Of a stretch of DNA of 64,000 nucleotides, positions 1 through 11,039 are shown one piece after another (positions within the stretch are counted from its first letter, which is position 1; every line of letters starts with the position of its first letter). The stretch is from Paralithodes platypus (lineage: Eukaryota > Arthropoda > Malacostraca > Decapoda > Lithodidae), in assembly GCA_032716605.1 (NCBI GenBank), contig CM064573.1, positions 10,557,926 to 10,621,925 on the forward strand, read 5' to 3'. The notes below the pieces were generated by a model, which was not told the DNA's origin, did no database searches, and saw only the letters and a program-made list of their open reading frames with translations. The position numbers and the translations under genes are program-made.

Positions 1-310
1 TTTCTCTGGCTTGTATCCATTTGGCCCCATTCAGCCTACTGTTTTAAGACGTTTATCCCCATCCAGGTGTCAATTTTTTACTGGTGAGCGGTAGCGACCC
101 AGCATATTATTTATTTTTGTTTGACAGCAGGCTAAATTTGTAAATTTTTCGGATTTCTTCATATAATGCTGGCCGCTATCGCTCGCCAGGAAGAAATCGA
201 CACCTAGATGGGGATAAACGTCTTAAAATAGTTGGCTAAATGGGGCCGAATGGATACAAGCCAGAGAAAGAGAGAAAAAGACAGAAATAACAAAAAGCAG
301 GTCACCCCCC
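1..310. mobile_element. Family C foldback MITE, left end cut by window edge
   Basis: This is a near-palindromic element. Both arms carry the GAGCGATAGCGA-type core (rc in one arm) and a tract of the type ACGTCTTAAAA...GGCTGAATGGGGCC. The right end reads CAGGTCACCCCCCTTAA. Four further copies are at 5656, 36768, 56712 and 57379. It abuts the next element (family D) at a single TTAA at 311-314. It has no coding capacity. Confidence 0.8.
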
Positions 311-314
311 TTAA

Positions 315-508
315 CCCGTTGAGTACCAGCGACGTGTGCTGTATTGTATTCTAGCTATAATTAGACGATACTATGCAGCTTAGGAAGGATCTGTGGGAGT
401 TAGAAGGGTTGGTTAAGATATTTTGAGGCCTTATTTTTGCTAGAGGTCCTTCCTAATCTGAATAAAATCGTCAATATATAGAAAAGGACGTCACCGGTAC
501 TGTACGGG
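315..508. mobile_element. Family D MITE (TTAACCC type)
   Basis: A short element with inverted ends: it starts TTAACCCGTTGAGTACCAGCG and ends CGGTACTGTACGGGTTAA. Internal arms contain ATTAGACGAT and its complement AAAATCGTC. TTAA flanks (311-314, 509-512) and CCC-starting termini resemble non-autonomous piggyBac-type elements; that link is inferred from family knowledge, because no transposase is present. Confidence 0.8.
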
Positions 509-512
509 TTAA

Positions 513-719
513 GGGGAGATTTACACTTGAGGGATTTTTTTTTACCCCTTTCTCCCTCATGTTTAGCCCCATTGTTTTTTTATTTTTAAGACGTTCGCCC
601 CACTAGTTTGGCGTTTTAAAGAACTTTCGCCCCATTTATGTCACTTTTAAGACCTTTCGTGCCATTTAGGTGTCGATTTTTTCCTGGCGAGCGATAGCGA
701 GCCTGTAATTTAAGAGTAA
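513..719 (+). mobile_element. Family A MITE, left half (split by LINE insertion)
   Basis: This is the left half of an element starting TTAAGGGGAGATTT (TTAA at 509-512) and reading through three imperfect copies of TTTTAAGACnTTCGCCCCATT to the core GGCGAGCGATAGCGAGCC. It stops at ...AAGAGTAA. The missing right half resumes at about 2281 after an inserted LINE; intact copies (for example 15666-15993) are continuous across this point. Confidence 0.8.
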
Positions 720-2279
720 TGGGAAATTACTGCCTCATCATCTCCTAATGACTATCGCCCTATCTCCATTACACCTATCCTATCCAAGCTCTATGAGAGG
801 CTTTTGTCCAGACGCCTTTCGTCTTATTGTAATAGTCATAATTTGATACCAAACTCACAGTTTGGTTTTCGTAAGGGACTGGGTACATGTGATGCACTTC
901 TGACACTCACCCATGACTTGCAATCTTCATTGGACCAGGGACATGAGTCTCGCGTCGTGGCTATTGACTTTAGTTCTGCTTTTGATTTAGTCAACCATAA
1001 AGCACTTCTGTTTAAGTTACAGCTCATTGGTATTGGTGGCAATTTTTTAAGGATCTTTGAAGATTTTTTGACGAAAAGATCTCAGTCTGTGGTCATTGAT
1101 GGGTGTCATTCCCCCTCTGATACTGTTGTTTATGGTGTTCCACAAGGCAGTGTCCTTGGGCCTTTGCTTTTTATTATTTTTACTGCTGACCTGTGTTCCG
1201 AGCTTGAAAATAAACTAATCTCCTATGCTGATTATACAACTCTATATGCGTCAATTACATCACCAATAGGTCGACACGTAATTGCTACTGCTCTGAATAG
1301 GGATTTAGCCAAAATTACATCATGGTGTGAACTTTGGGGCATGAAACTTAATGCTAGTAAAACACACTCCATTATCATCAGCAGATCTCGTACCTTGGAT
1401 CCTCCCCATCCTTATCTACAAGTTTCTGGCGAGCAAATTGAGAATGTGGATACTCTGCGTTTGTTAGGAGTTACTCTTGATCCCAAACTTACTTTTGAAA
1501 AGCATATTCGTTCTTTCTCCTCTTCCATTTCCCAACAAATTGGTCTGCTTCGCAAGGTTTATAAAACATTTGCTTGTGACGCCACAGTTATCAAGTCTTT
1601 TTATGCTTTTATTTTGCCACATTTCGAGTACTGCTCACCTGTCTGGTTGTCAGCAGCTGACTGCCATCTCAAGTTGCTTGACAGGTCGCTAAATTCCATC
1701 AGTTTTATTCTACCTCATTTGTCTCTTGATCTGTGTCATCGACGTAAAGTTGGTGCCCTTAGTCTTTTATTTAAAGTTTTTAACAACCCTCAGCATCCCT
1801 TACATGGGGTTCTGCCTGGGCCCTATGTCCGGGGTCGTGCAACTAGATTCACAAGCAATCTTAATGATCTTGGCATGAGCCGTGTTAATTGTTCTACTAA
1901 ACAGTTTTCACAGTGTTTTGTGCCGGCCATGGTTGACTTGTGGAATAAGTTGCCAAATAAGCTAGTCAATTCAGCTAATATCTCCATTTTTAAGTCTAGA
2001 GTTAATGCTTTTTTGCAGCATTAATTCTAATTTTTAAACTTATTTTATTCTATTTTATTGTATTATATTTATGCTTGATATCCTCCACTGCATAATATGT
2101 TATCTGTGTTTAATATGTGTATATGTACAGTACAGTATACAGTATATGTTTTTATTTTTTCATAAGTTGCCGTAGTCTCTCTCCAGTGCCTCCGGGTGTT
2201 TTGTGTGGATTGATCTTGATGGTGTTTCTGCACCCTGGTTGGAGACTTCGGCATCTCATATAATAATAATAATAATAAT
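720..2279 (+). mobile_element. 5'-truncated non-LTR retrotransposon (LINE)
   Basis: The RT-coding 3' part of a LINE, ending in a (TAA)n-type tail at about 2259-2279. It sits inside a family A MITE, whose halves are 513-719 and 2281-2396. It lacks the endonuclease and the N-terminal RT region, which is typical of incomplete target-primed reverse transcription. The clade (jockey/CR1-like group) is not certain. Confidence 0.8.
741..2024 (+). pseudogene. Reverse transcriptase domain of LINE, inactive
   Basis: The open frame runs about 428 codons without a stop. Motifs in order are SPNDYRPISITPILSKLYE at the N-terminus, QFGFRKG, the first catalytic Asp block AIDFSSAFDLVNH, GVPQGSVLGPLLFIIF, then SYADYTTLYA where an active enzyme has Y/FADD. 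The second catalytic Asp is therefore Tyr (GAT TAT), so polymerase activity is not expected. A C-terminal region with the HFEYCSPVW and ATRFTSN blocks typical of LINE RTs follows. No host start codon exists; translation would originally have begun upstream in the missing 5' part. Bordered by MITE sequence on both sides, this is a retrotransposon remnant, not a host gene. Confidence 0.85.
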
Positions 2280-2280
2280 C

Positions 2281-2396
2281 GGCCTTTGGCCGAGACATTT
2301 TTCTACCGAAAAATGTACACATTTATCTTGAAAGGGGGTCAAGGGAGTGAAGTTTTAAGATTGCTGGAAGAGTAGGAAACAAACTAAAAACCTCCC
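2281..2396 (+). mobile_element. Family A MITE, right half
   Basis: Continues the element begun at 513: CGGCCTTTGGCCG hairpin, TTTTTCTACCGAAAAATG palindrome, then ACTAAAAACCTCCCTTAA. The terminal TTAA is at 2397-2400. Confidence 0.8.
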
Positions 2397-2496
2397 TTAA
2401 TACATTCCATGTTCTCTTGTTATTGGATCTCAGCTCCTCACTTGTCCTTTCTGTGTCCCCTTCTGCACGTATCCACCGGACCCTTCATTTACTCTA

Positions 2497-2521
2497 ATTC
2501 TCTCTCTCTCTCTCTCTCTTT

Positions 2522-2568
<47 letters not shown>

Positions 2569-2573
2569 TGTAA
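2497..2573. repeat. (CT)n microsatellite
   Basis: A nearly pure CT run with one T-run interruption. It directly precedes the 68-bp tandem array. Confidence 0.95.
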
Positions 2574-2930
2574 TTCCTTGTGTATTGGTGATTGTCTCTG
2601 TTTCTCCCTTTCGCCCTACGCTTTATTCGCACTTCTTGTAATTCCTTGTTTAGTAGTGTTTGTCTTTGTTTCTCCCTTTCGCCCTACGCTTTATTTGCAC
2701 TTCTTGTAATTCCTTGTTTAGTAGTGTTTGCCTTTGTTTCTCCCTTTCGCCCTACGCTTTATTCGCGCTCCTTGTAATTCCTTGTTTAGTAGTGTTTGTC
2801 TTTGTTTCTCCCTTTCGCCCTACGCTTTATTCGCACTCCTTGTAATTCCTGGTTTAGTAGTGTTTGCCTTTGTTTCTCCCTTTCACCCTACGCTTTATTC
2901 GCACTCCTTGTAATTCCTTGTTTACTATAG
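2571..2930 (+). repeat. 68-bp tandem repeat, about 5 copies
   Basis: The unit includes CTTGTAATTCCTTG, TTTCTCCCTTTCGCCCTACG and CTTTATTCGCACT, with a period of exactly 68 bp. Because 68 is not a multiple of 3, the same short open frame recurs in each unit; these are not genes. Confidence 0.95.
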
Positions 2931-2968
2931 TTCTATATATGTACTGTCCTCCTGCTTTGTTTTCTTAA

Positions 2969-3166
2969 CCCCTTCAGCACGAGGACGTGTTTTTTTACCT
3001 TTTATTCCGGAGTTAATGCAGCTTCCTAAGGACCTATGGTATTCAGAGGGTTTATTGAGATTGTATTTATTTACCCCTTCGACTCCTGATGGTAGATTAT
3101 AAACAAAATAGAATCGTTTAATGGTAACCAGAAAAAGACACTAATTACGTCATCGTGCTGAAGGGG
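2969..3166. mobile_element. Family D MITE (subfamily 2)
   Basis: TTAA at 2965-2968 and 3167-3170. Ends are CCCCTTCAGCACGAGGACG and CGTCATCGTGCTGAAGGGG, forming a good inverted repeat. It matches the ends of the large interrupted copy at 57896-58813. Confidence 0.85.
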
Positions 3167-3216
3167 TTAATAATTTTGCTTTACTATATTTATTTTCTAG
3201 TTTCTTTTGTGTTTAA

Positions 3217-3544
3217 GGGGAGATTTCCACTTGAAGTTTTTTTTTCTTTACCCCTTTCTCCCTCATGTTTAGCCCCATTGCTTTTGAGATTTTAAGACGT
3301 TCGCCCCATTAGTTTGGCGATTTTAAGAACTTTCGCCCCTTTTATGTCACTTTTAAGACCTTTCGTCCCATTTAGGTGTCGATTTTTTCCTGGCGAGCGA
3401 TAGCGAGCCTGTAATATAAGAGGAACCGACCTTCGGCCGGGAAATTTTTCTACCGAAAAATGTACAAATTTATCTTGAAAGGGGGTCGTGGGGGTGTAAT
3501 TTCAAGCTTGATGGAAGTCTAGGAAACACACTAAAAACCTCCCC
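3217..3544 (+). mobile_element. Family A MITE, complete
   Basis: TTAAGGGGAG at the left (TTAA 3213-3216) and CTCCCCTTAA at the right (TTAA 3545-3548). It holds the GGCGAGCGATAGCGAGCC core, an imperfect CCGACCTTCGGCCGG hairpin and the TCTACCGAAAAATGTACA motif. About 330 bp, non-coding. Confidence 0.9.
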
Positions 3545-3597
3545 TTAACTCCTCAAACAAAGTATCAGCCAGTTCAGTCTGTTTCTCTAAGTATACA

Positions 3598-4163
3598 TTT
3601 TAGCTGCTGTCATCATGCCTCAATGGTTGCCTCCTCCCCAACCATTTTAGCTGCTGTCATCATGCCTCAATGGTTGCCTCCCCCCCAACCATTTTAGCTG
3701 TTGTCATCATGCCTCAATGGTGCCTCCTCCCCAACCATTTTAGCTGTTGTCATCATGCCTCAATGGTTGCCTCCTCCCCAACCATTTTAGCTGTTGTCAT
3801 CATGCCTCAATGGTTGCCTCCTCCCCAACCATTTTAGCTGCTGTCATCATGCCTCAATGGTTGCCTCCTCCGCAGCCATTTTAGCTGTTGTCATCATGCC
3901 TCAATGGTTGCCTCCTCCCCAACCATTTTAGCTGTTGTCATCATGCCTCAATGGTTGCCTCCTCCCCAACCATTTTAGCTGCTGTCATCATGCCTCAATG
4001 GTTGCCTCCTCCGCAACCATTTTAGCTGTTGTCATCATGCCTCAATGGTTGCCTCCTCCCCAACCATTTTAGCTGTTGTCATCATGCCTCAATGGTTGCC
4101 TCCTCCCCAACCATTTTAGCTGTTGTCATCATGCCTCAATGGTTGCCTCTTCCCCAACCATTT
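3598..4163 (+). repeat. 47-bp tandem repeat, about 12 copies
   Basis: The unit contains CATTTTAGCTGCTGTCATCA, TGCCTCAATGGTTG and CCTCCTCCCCAAC. Copies differ at a few positions (GCTG/GTTG, CCCAACC/CGCAACC). Confidence 0.95.
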
Positions 4164-4201
4164 TTATTTTATTCTAATTTGTACGAGTTTTCTGTATGTA
4201 C

Positions 4202-4410
4202 AATCGCGCTAATAAGTGATATCTCGGCACTATGTATGTTTTGATCAATAATTAGTATCAGCAATATTTAAACTTAATTTATTCATTGCGCGGGGGATAT
4301 ACTAACCGATTCCTACACTTACCCACCCAATTCAACATCTGACAGACATAAATACAGCACAGAGCGAGCCAAACGTAATGACAGCTGAGACATGACTTAT
4401 TAGCGCGACC
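4202..4410. mobile_element. Family F MITE (GTAC-flanked)
   Basis: Flanked by GTAC (4198-4201, 4411-4414). Terminal inverted repeats are AATCGCGCTAATAAGTGA and ACTTATTAGCGCGAC. Four further copies, one interrupted, are at 40522, 40734, 45385 (interrupted) and 61261. Confidence 0.8.
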
Positions 4411-4437
4411 GTACCTGAACGAATTTAACATCAATTT

Positions 4438-4656
4438 AACCACTTGCGAGTTTCGTTCTATAAGGAAGTTGTAGTTGTAGACATCGATATTTAGCAGAAT
4501 CACCAGCTAAAATACGATTGTAGTTCATTTATAAATACATAAAATCCAATTCAACATACTCTTTAGCCATCAGAAACCTACATTATTATTGTATTTCTAT
4601 TTAATATCGATGGCTACAGCTCCAACTTCCTTATAGCCTGAAACTCGCAAGTGGTC
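4438..4656. mobile_element. Family E MITE, 219 bp
   Basis: Terminal inverted repeats CCACTTGCGAGTTTCG and GAAACTCGCAAGTGGTC. Its length equals the three other copies (25408, 31786, 53932). The right flank is AATT; the left flank has decayed to ATTT. Confidence 0.85.
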
Positions 4657-4767
4657 AATTATTCATTAGTCAATAGTAATCGAGCAGGGCAGTACACAGG
4701 GAAGGCCTCATAGTCATATGATGAGTTTGCTGGAACTCAAGTTTAATTTACCTGTCTTCCCCCACTG

Positions 4768-4956
4768 TTCATATTTATGTCTTACCTACACAGAGAGTAA
4801 TCCAGATAATTCTCACAAACACCTCCTCTTCCTATTTGTGTCTTACCTACACAGAGAGCAATCCAGATAATTCTCACAAACACCTCCTCTTCCTATTTGT
4901 GTCTTACCTACACAGAGAGTAATCCAGATAATTCTCACAAATACCTCCTCTTCCTA
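4768..4956 (+). repeat. 61-bp tandem repeat, 3 copies
   Basis: Three near-identical copies of a unit beginning TTACCTACACAGAGAG and ending CACCTCCTCTTCC. Confidence 0.9.
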
Positions 4957-4970
4957 TTCATATCACTACA

Positions 4971-5655
4971 CTTAACAAGCACACCATATTCTTTCCAACA
5001 CACCTAAATTACCTCTAACGTACCATGATTTTGGCTCTCTGTCACTCTATTAACCTTTGGGATGGGGTTGGGCTGGCACTTGTTACAGGCAAGTTTGCCT
5101 TTTGTCTCCTTCATGCACATATGAAAAATATGTTTGTGAACTTCCAACAATCAACAGTTTTAAACACTTGTAGGCTATTAGGTAGTGATTTATGCAGAAA
5201 AATAAATAAAAATAAAATCTAATTACATCCTAATGGAAAGTGGTAGGATCCATAGTAGGGTAGGACCTATCTGAATTGGGGTTAAACGTTCACCTTTACG
5301 AAACATGTTGGTGACGCAGATAAATTGAGACCTACAGTAAAATAGAAAACCTCCAATGTTCTCAAGGGTCTCTCTACCATAGTCTCCCGTGTGACCCTAT
5401 AGTTGTCTGCTACCACCTGACCCTCTCCACCTGACCCCATTAGCCCCGTGAGGTCATCCCAGGTCACCTCGTTAGGACAGTGTACAGTCACTTATAAAAA
5501 ATCGTGGCCCTCCTATGCTTTTCGTTTTGCAATTATATATAGTTCTCTTAATGGATTTTTAGATGGAACTTGCTTTTCAATAACTAATGTATATAGTTTT
5601 GTAGTTAATGTATAGAACATTATATTGATATATAGAGAAACAAAATATAATGGTA
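4971..5655. other. No recognisable feature
   Basis: Mixed unique-looking sequence. The only open frames are short (under 75 codons) with no recognisable motif. I see no repeat or gene here. Confidence 0.5.
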
Positions 5656-6018
5656 TTAAGGGGGATCGACGGCTTTTGTTCTCCTTTTCTCTCTTTCCCT
5701 GGCTTGTATCCATTAGGCCCCATTCAGCCAACTGTTGTAAGACGCTTATTCAGGTGTCGATTTCTTCCTGGCGAGCGATAGGGAGCCAGCATTGTATGGA
5801 GAAATCCGGCTTAGCCGAAGACATTTTTCTATCGAAAAATGTACAAATTTAGCTTGCTGTCAAAACAAAAATATATATATGATGGCTCGCTACCGCTCGC
5901 CAGGAAAATATTGACACCTGGATGTGGGTCAACGTCTTAAAACAGTAGGCTGAATGGGGCCGAATGGATACAAGCCAAAGAGAGAGGGAGAGAAAGAGAA
6001 AAGAAGCGAGGTGGGCTC
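5656..6018. mobile_element. Family C foldback MITE, diverged
   Basis: Left end TTAAGGGGGATCGACG (TTAA 5656-5659). The two arms hold GGCGAGCGATAGGGAGCC and its complement GGCTCGCTACCGCTCGCC. The right terminus has decayed. Confidence 0.7.
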
Positions 6019-6347
6019 CCATAGATAGTAATAGGTGAGGTCCACGAATGTTTATGAGTGGCGGTACAGGAGGAGGCGTGGGAGAGAGGATAGAGCTGTT
6101 GTTGACCTGTTTTCACCCCTCATTCCTTTCTCGTGTTTACTGAAGATGTCCCCGGTGTCATATATAGAGAAATAAATATAATAGTATTGGATAATAAACG
6201 ATTTTTTCTTATTGTGTTATCATCTTACAACATTAAAATAGAGTGTTTTAAGATTATGTAGGGTACCCATTTTATTTTTTATTTTTTGTTTATGCTGACT
6301 TAATATGACATCTACTTTGACCTTGTATCTTTGGTTCTTGTATTTAT
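6019..6347. other. No recognisable feature
   Basis: AT-rich spacer between the family C MITE and the CR1-like 3' end. A stretch near 6161-6190 resembles 5628-5657 on the other side of the MITE. Confidence 0.4.
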
Positions 6348-6573
6348 AAGAACATAAGAACATAAGAACATAAGAAAATGGGAGTCTGCAGAAAGCCGAT
6401 TGGCCTAAGCAAGGCAGATCCCTGTCCCACACAACCCCAAATCAATTACAAAGCCCAATTATAGGCTCAACACTCTAATACCCTGAGGATCATCCTACCA
6501 AAACGGTTAGAGATTAACGCAGGATTATGGGGGTCTGCAGAGCGCTGATTGGCCCAACCCGGCTGATCCCCCT

Positions 6574-9500
6574 TCACACCCAACCCTTCTCGTCCATATG
6601 CTTATCCAATTTCATCTTAAAGCTCCCTACAGTTTTAGATCCCACTATAGCACTTGGTAGTCCATTCCACCCATCTACAACTCTGTTACCAAACCAATAT
6701 TTGCCTATATCTTTTCTGAAACGAAATTTATCTAATTTGAAACCATTGGTACGAGTTCTTTCGCTATCACTGAGCTTTAGTACATTTGTCATGTCCCCTT
6801 TGTTAATCCCACTAACCCACTTGAACACCTCTATCATATCCCCTCTAACTCTGCGTCTCTCTAACGAATGTAAACCTAATTTCTTCAACCTTTCTTCATA
6901 CGGAAGATTTCTAATATTATGGATCATTTTTGTCATTCTACGCTGTACTCTCTCCAATGAATCTATGTCCATTCTGTAATAAGGACACCAAAATTGGACA
7001 GCATAATCCATATGGGGTCTCACTAATGACAAGTAAAGTTTTAAGATAACATCAGCAGTTCTGTTACTCACACTCCTAGAGATGAACCCGAGAATCCTGT
7101 TTGCCTTATTACGAACGCCTATACACTGTTTTCTAGGCTTCAAATCATTGCTAACAAACACACCTAGATCTTTCTCGCAGTCTGAATTTTCTAATTCTAA
7201 ATTAGCTAGTTTATATTTAACATTTGTTTGCATCTTCCCTATCTTTAATACCTTGCATTTGTCAATGTTAAACTTCATCTGCCAATTTACTGACCATTCA
7301 TGTAAGGTATCTAGATCCCTTTGGAGGCACTCTATATCGCTATCTGAATCAATTGATCTCCCCATTTTAGTATCGTCTGCGAATTTACTTATCCTACTAG
7401 TTATACCTAAATCTAGGTCATTTATGTATATAAGAAACAACAGGGGACCTAATACCGATCCCTGGGGGACACCACTTTTGACTGCTCCCCACTCTGACTT
7501 GGTACCATTTATGCTGACTCTCTATTTCCTACCAATTAGCCATGACCTAATCCATCCCAACAACGCCCCACCTATTCCATGTGCCTCAACCTTTCTCATC
7601 AATCTCTCATGAGGGACTCTGTCGAAAGCTTTACTGAAATCTAAATATATAATATCGTATGCCTTGTCATTATCTACTGCTTCATATACCTCTGAGAAAA
7701 AACTAAGCAAATTAGTAAGGCAAGAACGTCCCTGTGTGAATCCATGCTGAGAAGAATTGATTAAGTTAAATGTTTCTAAGTGGTTTCTCATTTTCTTAGC
7801 AATAATTGACTCTAGTAGCTTTCCTATGATTGAAGTGAGACTAATGGGACGGTAATTGGATGCTATTGATTTATCACCTTTTTTGAAAATCGGAACTACA
7901 TTTGCAAGCTTCCAAGCTTCTGGAACTATACCTGTTTCTAATGAATTGTTAAAAAGAAATGTTAATGGGTAACTTAACTCATCTCTGCATTCTTTTAATA
8001 CTCTGGCATATACCTCATCGGGACCAGGCGATTTCTGAGGTTTCAGTCTGTCAATTTCCTTAAGCACATCATTTCTACTTATAGTAACCGTACTTAACCT
8101 ATTTTCTATACTATCTCTATACACCTTACGGACTTCTGGAATCTGTGCCAAATTTTCATTAGTGAAAACGGATAGAAACTGACTATTTAATGTACTGCAC
8201 ATTTCTAAATCACTTTCTGTCATTTCTCCTATCGAAGTTTTAAGGGGGCCTATTTTATCTCTAACTTTAGATTTATATAGCTGGTAAAAAGCCTTAGGGT
8301 TATTTTTTGAGTCATTGGCTATCCTGATTTCATAATTTCTTTTGTCTGTCCTTATACATTTTTTAACCTCTCTTGATAGATTCTGATAGTAAGCAAGTAG
8401 GTGAATTTCGCCTTTCTTTATTTTTCGATATATTCCTCTCTTTTTTCCTAGAAGGTCTAATAGTCTATTATTCATCCATTTGGGTTGGTTCTGTGTTGAT
8501 CTAAATTTTCTTTTGGGGATATATTTATTTTGCGCATTGTGGAGTGAAGAAATAAAATTATTATATGTAGCTGTCAAATTATCCTGAGTTAAGACAGGTA
8601 TCTGAGAGAGAGTATGTTCATTAGCGCACCTGGGTCCACTTAATAGTTTAACCATAGGATCGACTCTTAAGGCTCGTCTTAATCCACCATAATTGGCTTT
8701 TCTGAAATCTGGGATAAGTGTCGTATTCTCTTTAGCCTTTCCTGTCCATTGTATGTTAAAATAAATTGATTTATGATCACTATTTCCTAGTTGGTCTCCT
8801 ATCTCTACATTATTTATCATTTGTTCATTATTACTGAGAACTAAATCGAGGATATTATTACCTCTAGTAGGCGAGTCTATGAATTGAAATAAAAAACTAT
8901 CCTGTACCGCCTCAATAAACTCTGTTGAATCTGAGTCGCCGATTTGATGCTGCCAATCAATATTCGGAAAATTGAAATCCCCTATAATACACACATTGCT
9001 AAACCTTGATGCTATTTTCACTTCCTGCCATAAAGCTGTACCTTCGTTTCTACTCATATTTGGTGGTCTATAAATAACTCCAATAATTATGGTCTCACTA
9101 CCTTCGCTAACCTCAACCCAAACACTTTCGTTATCAGTATTTAGTCTAATACCTGATTTAATACAGCATTTTAAAGAACTCCTGACAAACACTGCTATTC
9201 CGCCGCCCCTCCTACTTGTTCGGTCGCGTTTAAACAAACTATATCCTGGTATATGGAATTCTGCTAAAAAATGTCTTGATTCTGTATTAATCCATGTTTC
9301 AGTCAGTGCTATAATGTCTATATTTTCGTTGCTAACAAGTGCTCTAAGTTCATCCATTTTGTTACATAAACTCCTACAGTTTGTATAATATAATCGCAAT
9401 GAATTTATTTTACTGGTATCAGATTTACCTTTATTTCTAACTGAATTCCCATCTTCTGTTACACCTTTAATATTTCTACTAGCAGTACAATTAAAATCCT

Positions 9501-9576
9501 GTGACTGATATTTTCTATTCCTATCTGATGTACCAGTACGGCAATTTACCCTATCTAGACAATTATTCTTACTCAT
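6574..9576 (-). pseudogene. CR1-like ORF2: endonuclease + reverse transcriptase, one TAG stop
   Basis: This frame of 1000 residues starts at ATG 9576 and is uninterrupted except for one TAG at codon 685 (7522-7524), where the copy at 13.65 kb has CAG (GRKQRVS). It is therefore a single nonsense change. The N-terminal AP-type endonuclease shows YTNCRSL (Asn66), LTETW (Glu93), GVIYRPP, IIGDFN (199-202) and NSDH (265-268). The RT region has SPGPDEVYARVL, NYRPISLTSIIGKLLES, SQHGFTQGRS, the catalytic block YLDFSKAFDRVPHE, GVPQGSVLGPLLFLIYIND after the stop, and intact FADD at about 732-735. The C-terminus ends KLDKHMDEKGWV. The encoded enzyme would nick target DNA and reverse-transcribe its own RNA. 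All catalytic motifs are otherwise intact, suggesting a young insertion. Confidence 0.9.
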
Positions 9577-9593
9577 ATTCTCAGGCTTTATTT

Positions 9594-10482
9594 TCAGCGA
9601 AACCCCGCGACAATCCTATCTATTGACCTAGCTAAATTTGCCACCCCTAGCCGAGAAAGATGAACCCCGTCCTGTGCGTACAACTGATTTTTACCATAGA
9701 AACGGGTCCAGTTATCAAGGAATGGTATTGCATTTGCATTACAGTATTTTTCCAGCCGACAATTGATACCAATTGCCCTAGATGACCATTCCTTGCTGAC
9801 CCCTCTCCGTGGCAAGATACTGTGTACTACAGGTATGCCTCCCTTCCTCCTAACTTTATCTAACACCTCCCTGTACTGCCGAAGCAGTACTTCCGTCCTA
9901 CCTTTACCAACATCATTGCTCCCTGTACTGAGACAGATAATGGGGCTATCTCCAATATCTTTCATGATGTAATCAATGTCCTCTAACACCTTCCCAACCC
10001 CGGCACCAGGCAGACAGACAAGCTTCCTAATATCAGTACAGGTGGACCTAGCTAAGTGTCTGACCATGGAGTCCCCAACAATTGAGAAGGACTTGCCTCT
10101 CCTTGTCGATGACTTGGTAGCAGCTGCGGCAGCGGCAGGAACTCCTGGGCAGCAGTTGAAGGTACTCCTGGGGGGCAGCAGTCACACCTGTTGGAGGCAA
10201 CTCACTTACCTTTCTCCTGGTTTCCTCGCCGAAGGAAGCACTCGCAGCCTCACCATCACATTCGTCATCCAAGGTGATGAACTTGTTGCTGAGGGCAACT
10301 GGCCGCCGTAGAAATTTGCAGGTTGTTGCACTTGTTGGAACAACTGTCCAGGGAGCATCACGATCCCTAACAGCAGTTGCACTATCCTCACTTTTCTTCT
10401 CAGCCAAAGTCAGCTTTAAGGCCAAATTCTCGTCTTTGAGAGACTGCACCTCTCTCTCCACATTCTCCATCCTTTCTTGCAA
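9594..10482 (-). pseudogene. CR1-like ORF1: coiled coil + SGNH esterase, frameshifted
   Basis: The 5' part (frame ending 10048) begins with a predicted coiled coil, MENVEREVQSLKDENLAL, followed by a polar linker. The 3' part in another frame is an SGNH/GDSL-type hydrolase: block I SIVGDSMVRH (just upstream of 10067), block III-like STGSNDVGKG, and block V YAQDGVHLS with Asp and His. The two frames overlap around 10.05-10.16 kb, so a frameshift lies near there; a run of six C/G (about 10171) is a plausible site. Esterase domains in ORF1 are known from CR1 elements, with a suggested membrane-lipid role that is not settled. ORF1 stops 17 bp before ORF2. Calling this a broken host lipase is less likely given the LINE context. 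Confidence 0.75.
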
Positions 10483-10622
10483 AGCAAGACAAAGCTGGAG
10501 AATATGAGAGGAGGTAGACCTTGGTTTGAGCGAGATTCATACTGTCGGCACCATTTCTTTTACCATAAAGATCACGGTATGTCATCTTAGTCCAACACAA
10601 CCTAACCAATCCTAACCGTTAA

Positions 10623-10953
10623 GTTGTTTTTTTTAGTTTGGTCTCTAGATATCTATCAAGCTTAAGATTACACCCCCTTCAGCCCCTTTCAAGATAAATT
10701 TGTACATTTTTCGGTAGAAAAAATGTCCCGGCTGAAAGCCGGTTCCTCTTAAATTACAGGCTCGCTATCGCTCGCCAGAATAAAATTGACACCTAAATTG
10801 CACGAAAGGTCTTAAAATTGACAGAAATGGGTTGAAAGTTCTTAAAATCATCAACATAATGGGGCGAACGTCTTAAAATTAGAAAAGCAATGGGGCTAAA
10901 CATGAGGGAGAAAGGAGTCCAGTAAAAAAACTCCCTCAAGTGGAAATCTCCCC
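10623..10953 (-). mobile_element. Family A MITE (reverse orientation)
   Basis: Right end AATCTCCCCTTAA (TTAA 10954-10957). Core GCTCGCTATCGCTCGCCAG on this strand. The left terminus is degenerate after TTAA 10619-10622. Confidence 0.8.
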
Positions 10954-11039
10954 TTAAGATAGGTTAGGTTAAGATAGGATTCCCTGAGAAGTACCACTAT
11001 AATCTGTTTTATTTCAGCTGACTGTAAACTTAATCCTTT

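Larger units (their letters stand above)
6348..10600 (-). mobile_element. CR1-like LINE, near full length
   Basis: About 4.2 kb, read on the minus strand: a 5' region, ORF1 (10482-9594), a 17-bp gap, ORF2 (9576-6574), then a 3' UTR ending in an 8-bp tandem tail of TTCTTATG units (6376-6348). Octamer tails and an ORF1 esterase domain are known traits of the CR1 clade. A 5'-truncated copy (13651-15135) and a 3' stub (47405-47500) of the same family are present. Both ORFs carry one visible lesion each. The exact 5' boundary is uncertain; a family A MITE starts just beyond at about 10623. Confidence 0.85.

Noticed and set aside
5628..6190. Long target duplication around the family C MITE
   Set aside because: The flanking 30-bp similarity (5628-5657 vs 6161-6190) is imperfect and separated from the element end, while TTAA is the target of this family.
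6527..7612. Plus-strand frames of 150-176 codons opposite the CR1-like ORF2
   Set aside because: Antisense shadows of the RT; the same shadows appear opposite the second copy at 13.9-14.4 kb.
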